A program made the position numbers and the translations under genes. A stretch of DNA of 64,000 nucleotides from NCBI GenBank assembly GCA_963855995.1, contig OY979727.1, positions 12,578,946-12,642,945 on the forward strand. Reading direction: 5' to 3'. Positions 62,456-64,000 of the stretch are shown piece after piece. Position 1 is the first letter of the stretch. Each line of letters starts with the position of its first letter. The stretch comes from Muricea muricata. Its lineage: Eukaryota; Cnidaria; Anthozoa; Malacalcyonacea; Plexauridae. The notes under the pieces were generated by a model. That model was given only the letters and a program-made list of their open reading frames with translations. It was not told where the DNA came from and ran no database searches.

Positions 62456-64000
62456 ATCTAGAAATGAATCAAAGAATATGTTTACCGCTACTGCATTTGA
62501 TGCTCAATCGATATTACTCCACACCTCAGACTTTTACCTTCGTATAACGTTTGACAAACAAATAAAGGAATAAGCTGGCTAAGCGAACTTGTAATACAAT
62601 GTTGGAAAAATATAACAAGACAACGAAAACAAGATATATGCTTTGAAGGCGGGGCAAAATGCTTCTGGATAACACAATTCTTGTTGACTGACGGCTGTTT
62701 ACACGAACTTATGAAGTTTGATAATCTCACAAGTTCGTTTGACTTTGATAACCTCTGCCTAAACTGGATAGCTCTATCAGTTCTAAACTGTTCTTCGTAG
62801 AGATCCAGTAAGAATCATGTCTTATTGATCCAGTGTTACTACAGGAGGAAACCTAAACTAAACTAGCTTTATTTATACTGGATAGCTCTATTAGTTCTAA
62901 ACTGTTCTTCTTAGAGGTCCAGTGAGGATCATCTCTTATTGATCCAGTGTTACTACGGGAGGAAACCTAAACTACACTAACTTTACTTATACTGGATAGC
63001 TCTATCCGTTCTAAACTCTTCTTCCTAAAGATCCAGTAAGGATAATCACTTATTTATCTAGTGTTACTACAGGAGGAACCTACTCACTATAAGCTTTTAC
63101 ATCCATAGATGATTTGCTCACTAGCAAATCTTACACAAACGACGGTTTATGCGCAAAATTCAACGCACCTATAGCATAACAGTCCGTCCCTACACAGCCC
63201 GTCCCTACACAGCCCGCGTCAACGCCAGCGCACGACGTGCATTCCGTGTTCTGGGAAACCTCACAATAACTAATTTCGAGTCGACCACAGAGTTGACAAT
63301 AATCCATATTATCTAAACAGTTTGTGGCTTATCGAAAATTGAGGCGCGCAAATGAAAGTTATATTAAACATGGAACAACACAAAATTTGCGCTAGTTTTC
63401 CGCGCCGAAAACCTCCCTTCGTAAATCAAAATGACCATCTGTACGCTGGGATACAATCAGTGGACAGTGAAATTCGCTTTCAGAACGAATTCTAAATGAC
63501 AATGTATAATTAGAGGAACGACTTATGTAATGAACGAACATTCCTTAATTATTCCATGGGGCAACCCGATGCGCGCAACATAAACAAAGCAATAACTCGC
63601 GAAAAGACAACATATTACAGACAATTTAAAACGTTTTTTCCTGACAGTTTCAATAATGGATGCCTATCATTTACCAAGATGATAAATGACGCGACACTTC
63701 GGGTAAAATTTAAGCCGAGAAACTGCCATCCCCCGAGCACAATTGCACGATAAACATAAACGCGACCCCAATTTTAATAAAAGCAACATTAATGTGCCGG
63801 ACAACTGGCGTACAAAGTCAACATGACGACAAATATATTCATATTAAATAGCTTGCAGAAACTAATTAGAACTGTGGACAGATTTCCCAAACACTTTTCA
63901 CAGCCAAAAAGGAAATATGACGTCTGTTAGTAACATAAGCTTCAAAATTCTGATCGCCTTTCCAAGGCCGTTCTGGCTTGCTTTATATTCAAGTACTAAT
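62456..64000. other. LMO4 upstream region
   Basis: Bases 62755-63085 are satellite. The remaining ~0.9 kb to the window end is repeat-poor, with several taatta/attaat cores. It probably contains part of the LMO4 promoter region, with no specific site assigned. Confidence 0.4.
62755..63085 (-). repeat. 114-bp satellite array, about three reversed copies
   Basis: ggatagctctatcagttcta / tgttactacaggaggaaacc units repeat at about 114 bp, upstream of LMO4 exon 1. Confidence 0.93.

Overview
This is animal nuclear DNA. Coding regions are split into short exons with GT/AG junctions, AT-rich introns and intergenic DNA are full of foldback and MITE-like elements, and the recognisable genes are conserved metazoan ones (SWI5, ALDH9A1, SURF2, MRPS18B, an 11-beta-HSD1-like SDR, LMO4). 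The NLR-type LRR gene, the multi-membrane patatin-like gene and the high intron number suggest an invertebrate, most likely a cnidarian. That placement is an inference from gene content; no species marker was recognised.

Left third (1-25.7 kb). The window opens inside the 3' part of an NLR immune-receptor gene (+) with a homogenised 177-bp LRR array. A multi-exon gene for an unrecognised basic protein follows (+, 5.0-10.1 kb), then a complete four-exon SWI5 recombination gene (-, 10.8-13.6 kb). Next is a decayed LINE (-, 16.3-18.9 kb) split by a 480-bp foldback insertion, then a patatin-like membrane lipase gene (+, 19.5-25.6 kb) whose introns hold four separate MITEs.

Middle (25.7-45 kb). 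There is a two-exon HAD phosphatase (-), ALDH9A1-like aldehyde dehydrogenase (+, seven exons), SURF2 (-, five exons) with an inverted-repeat element immediately upstream of its start codon, and a death-domain gene (+). MITE-dominated DNA lies between them.

Right third (44.9-64 kb). MRPS18B (-, at least nine exons, including a 21-nt microexon and a TISU/YY1-like start), a two-exon HSD11B1-like SDR (+) and LMO4 (-, three exons). The LMO4 and SDR introns contain arrays of one 114-bp satellite family that recurs across the window in both orientations, other tandem arrays, and a 414-bp palindrome upstream of (beyond the 3' end of) LMO4.

The genes are independent housekeeping, immune and developmental genes, not an operon or one pathway. 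Exon boundaries were read by eye from splice consensus and reading-phase continuity; where a joint failed the phase test this is stated.
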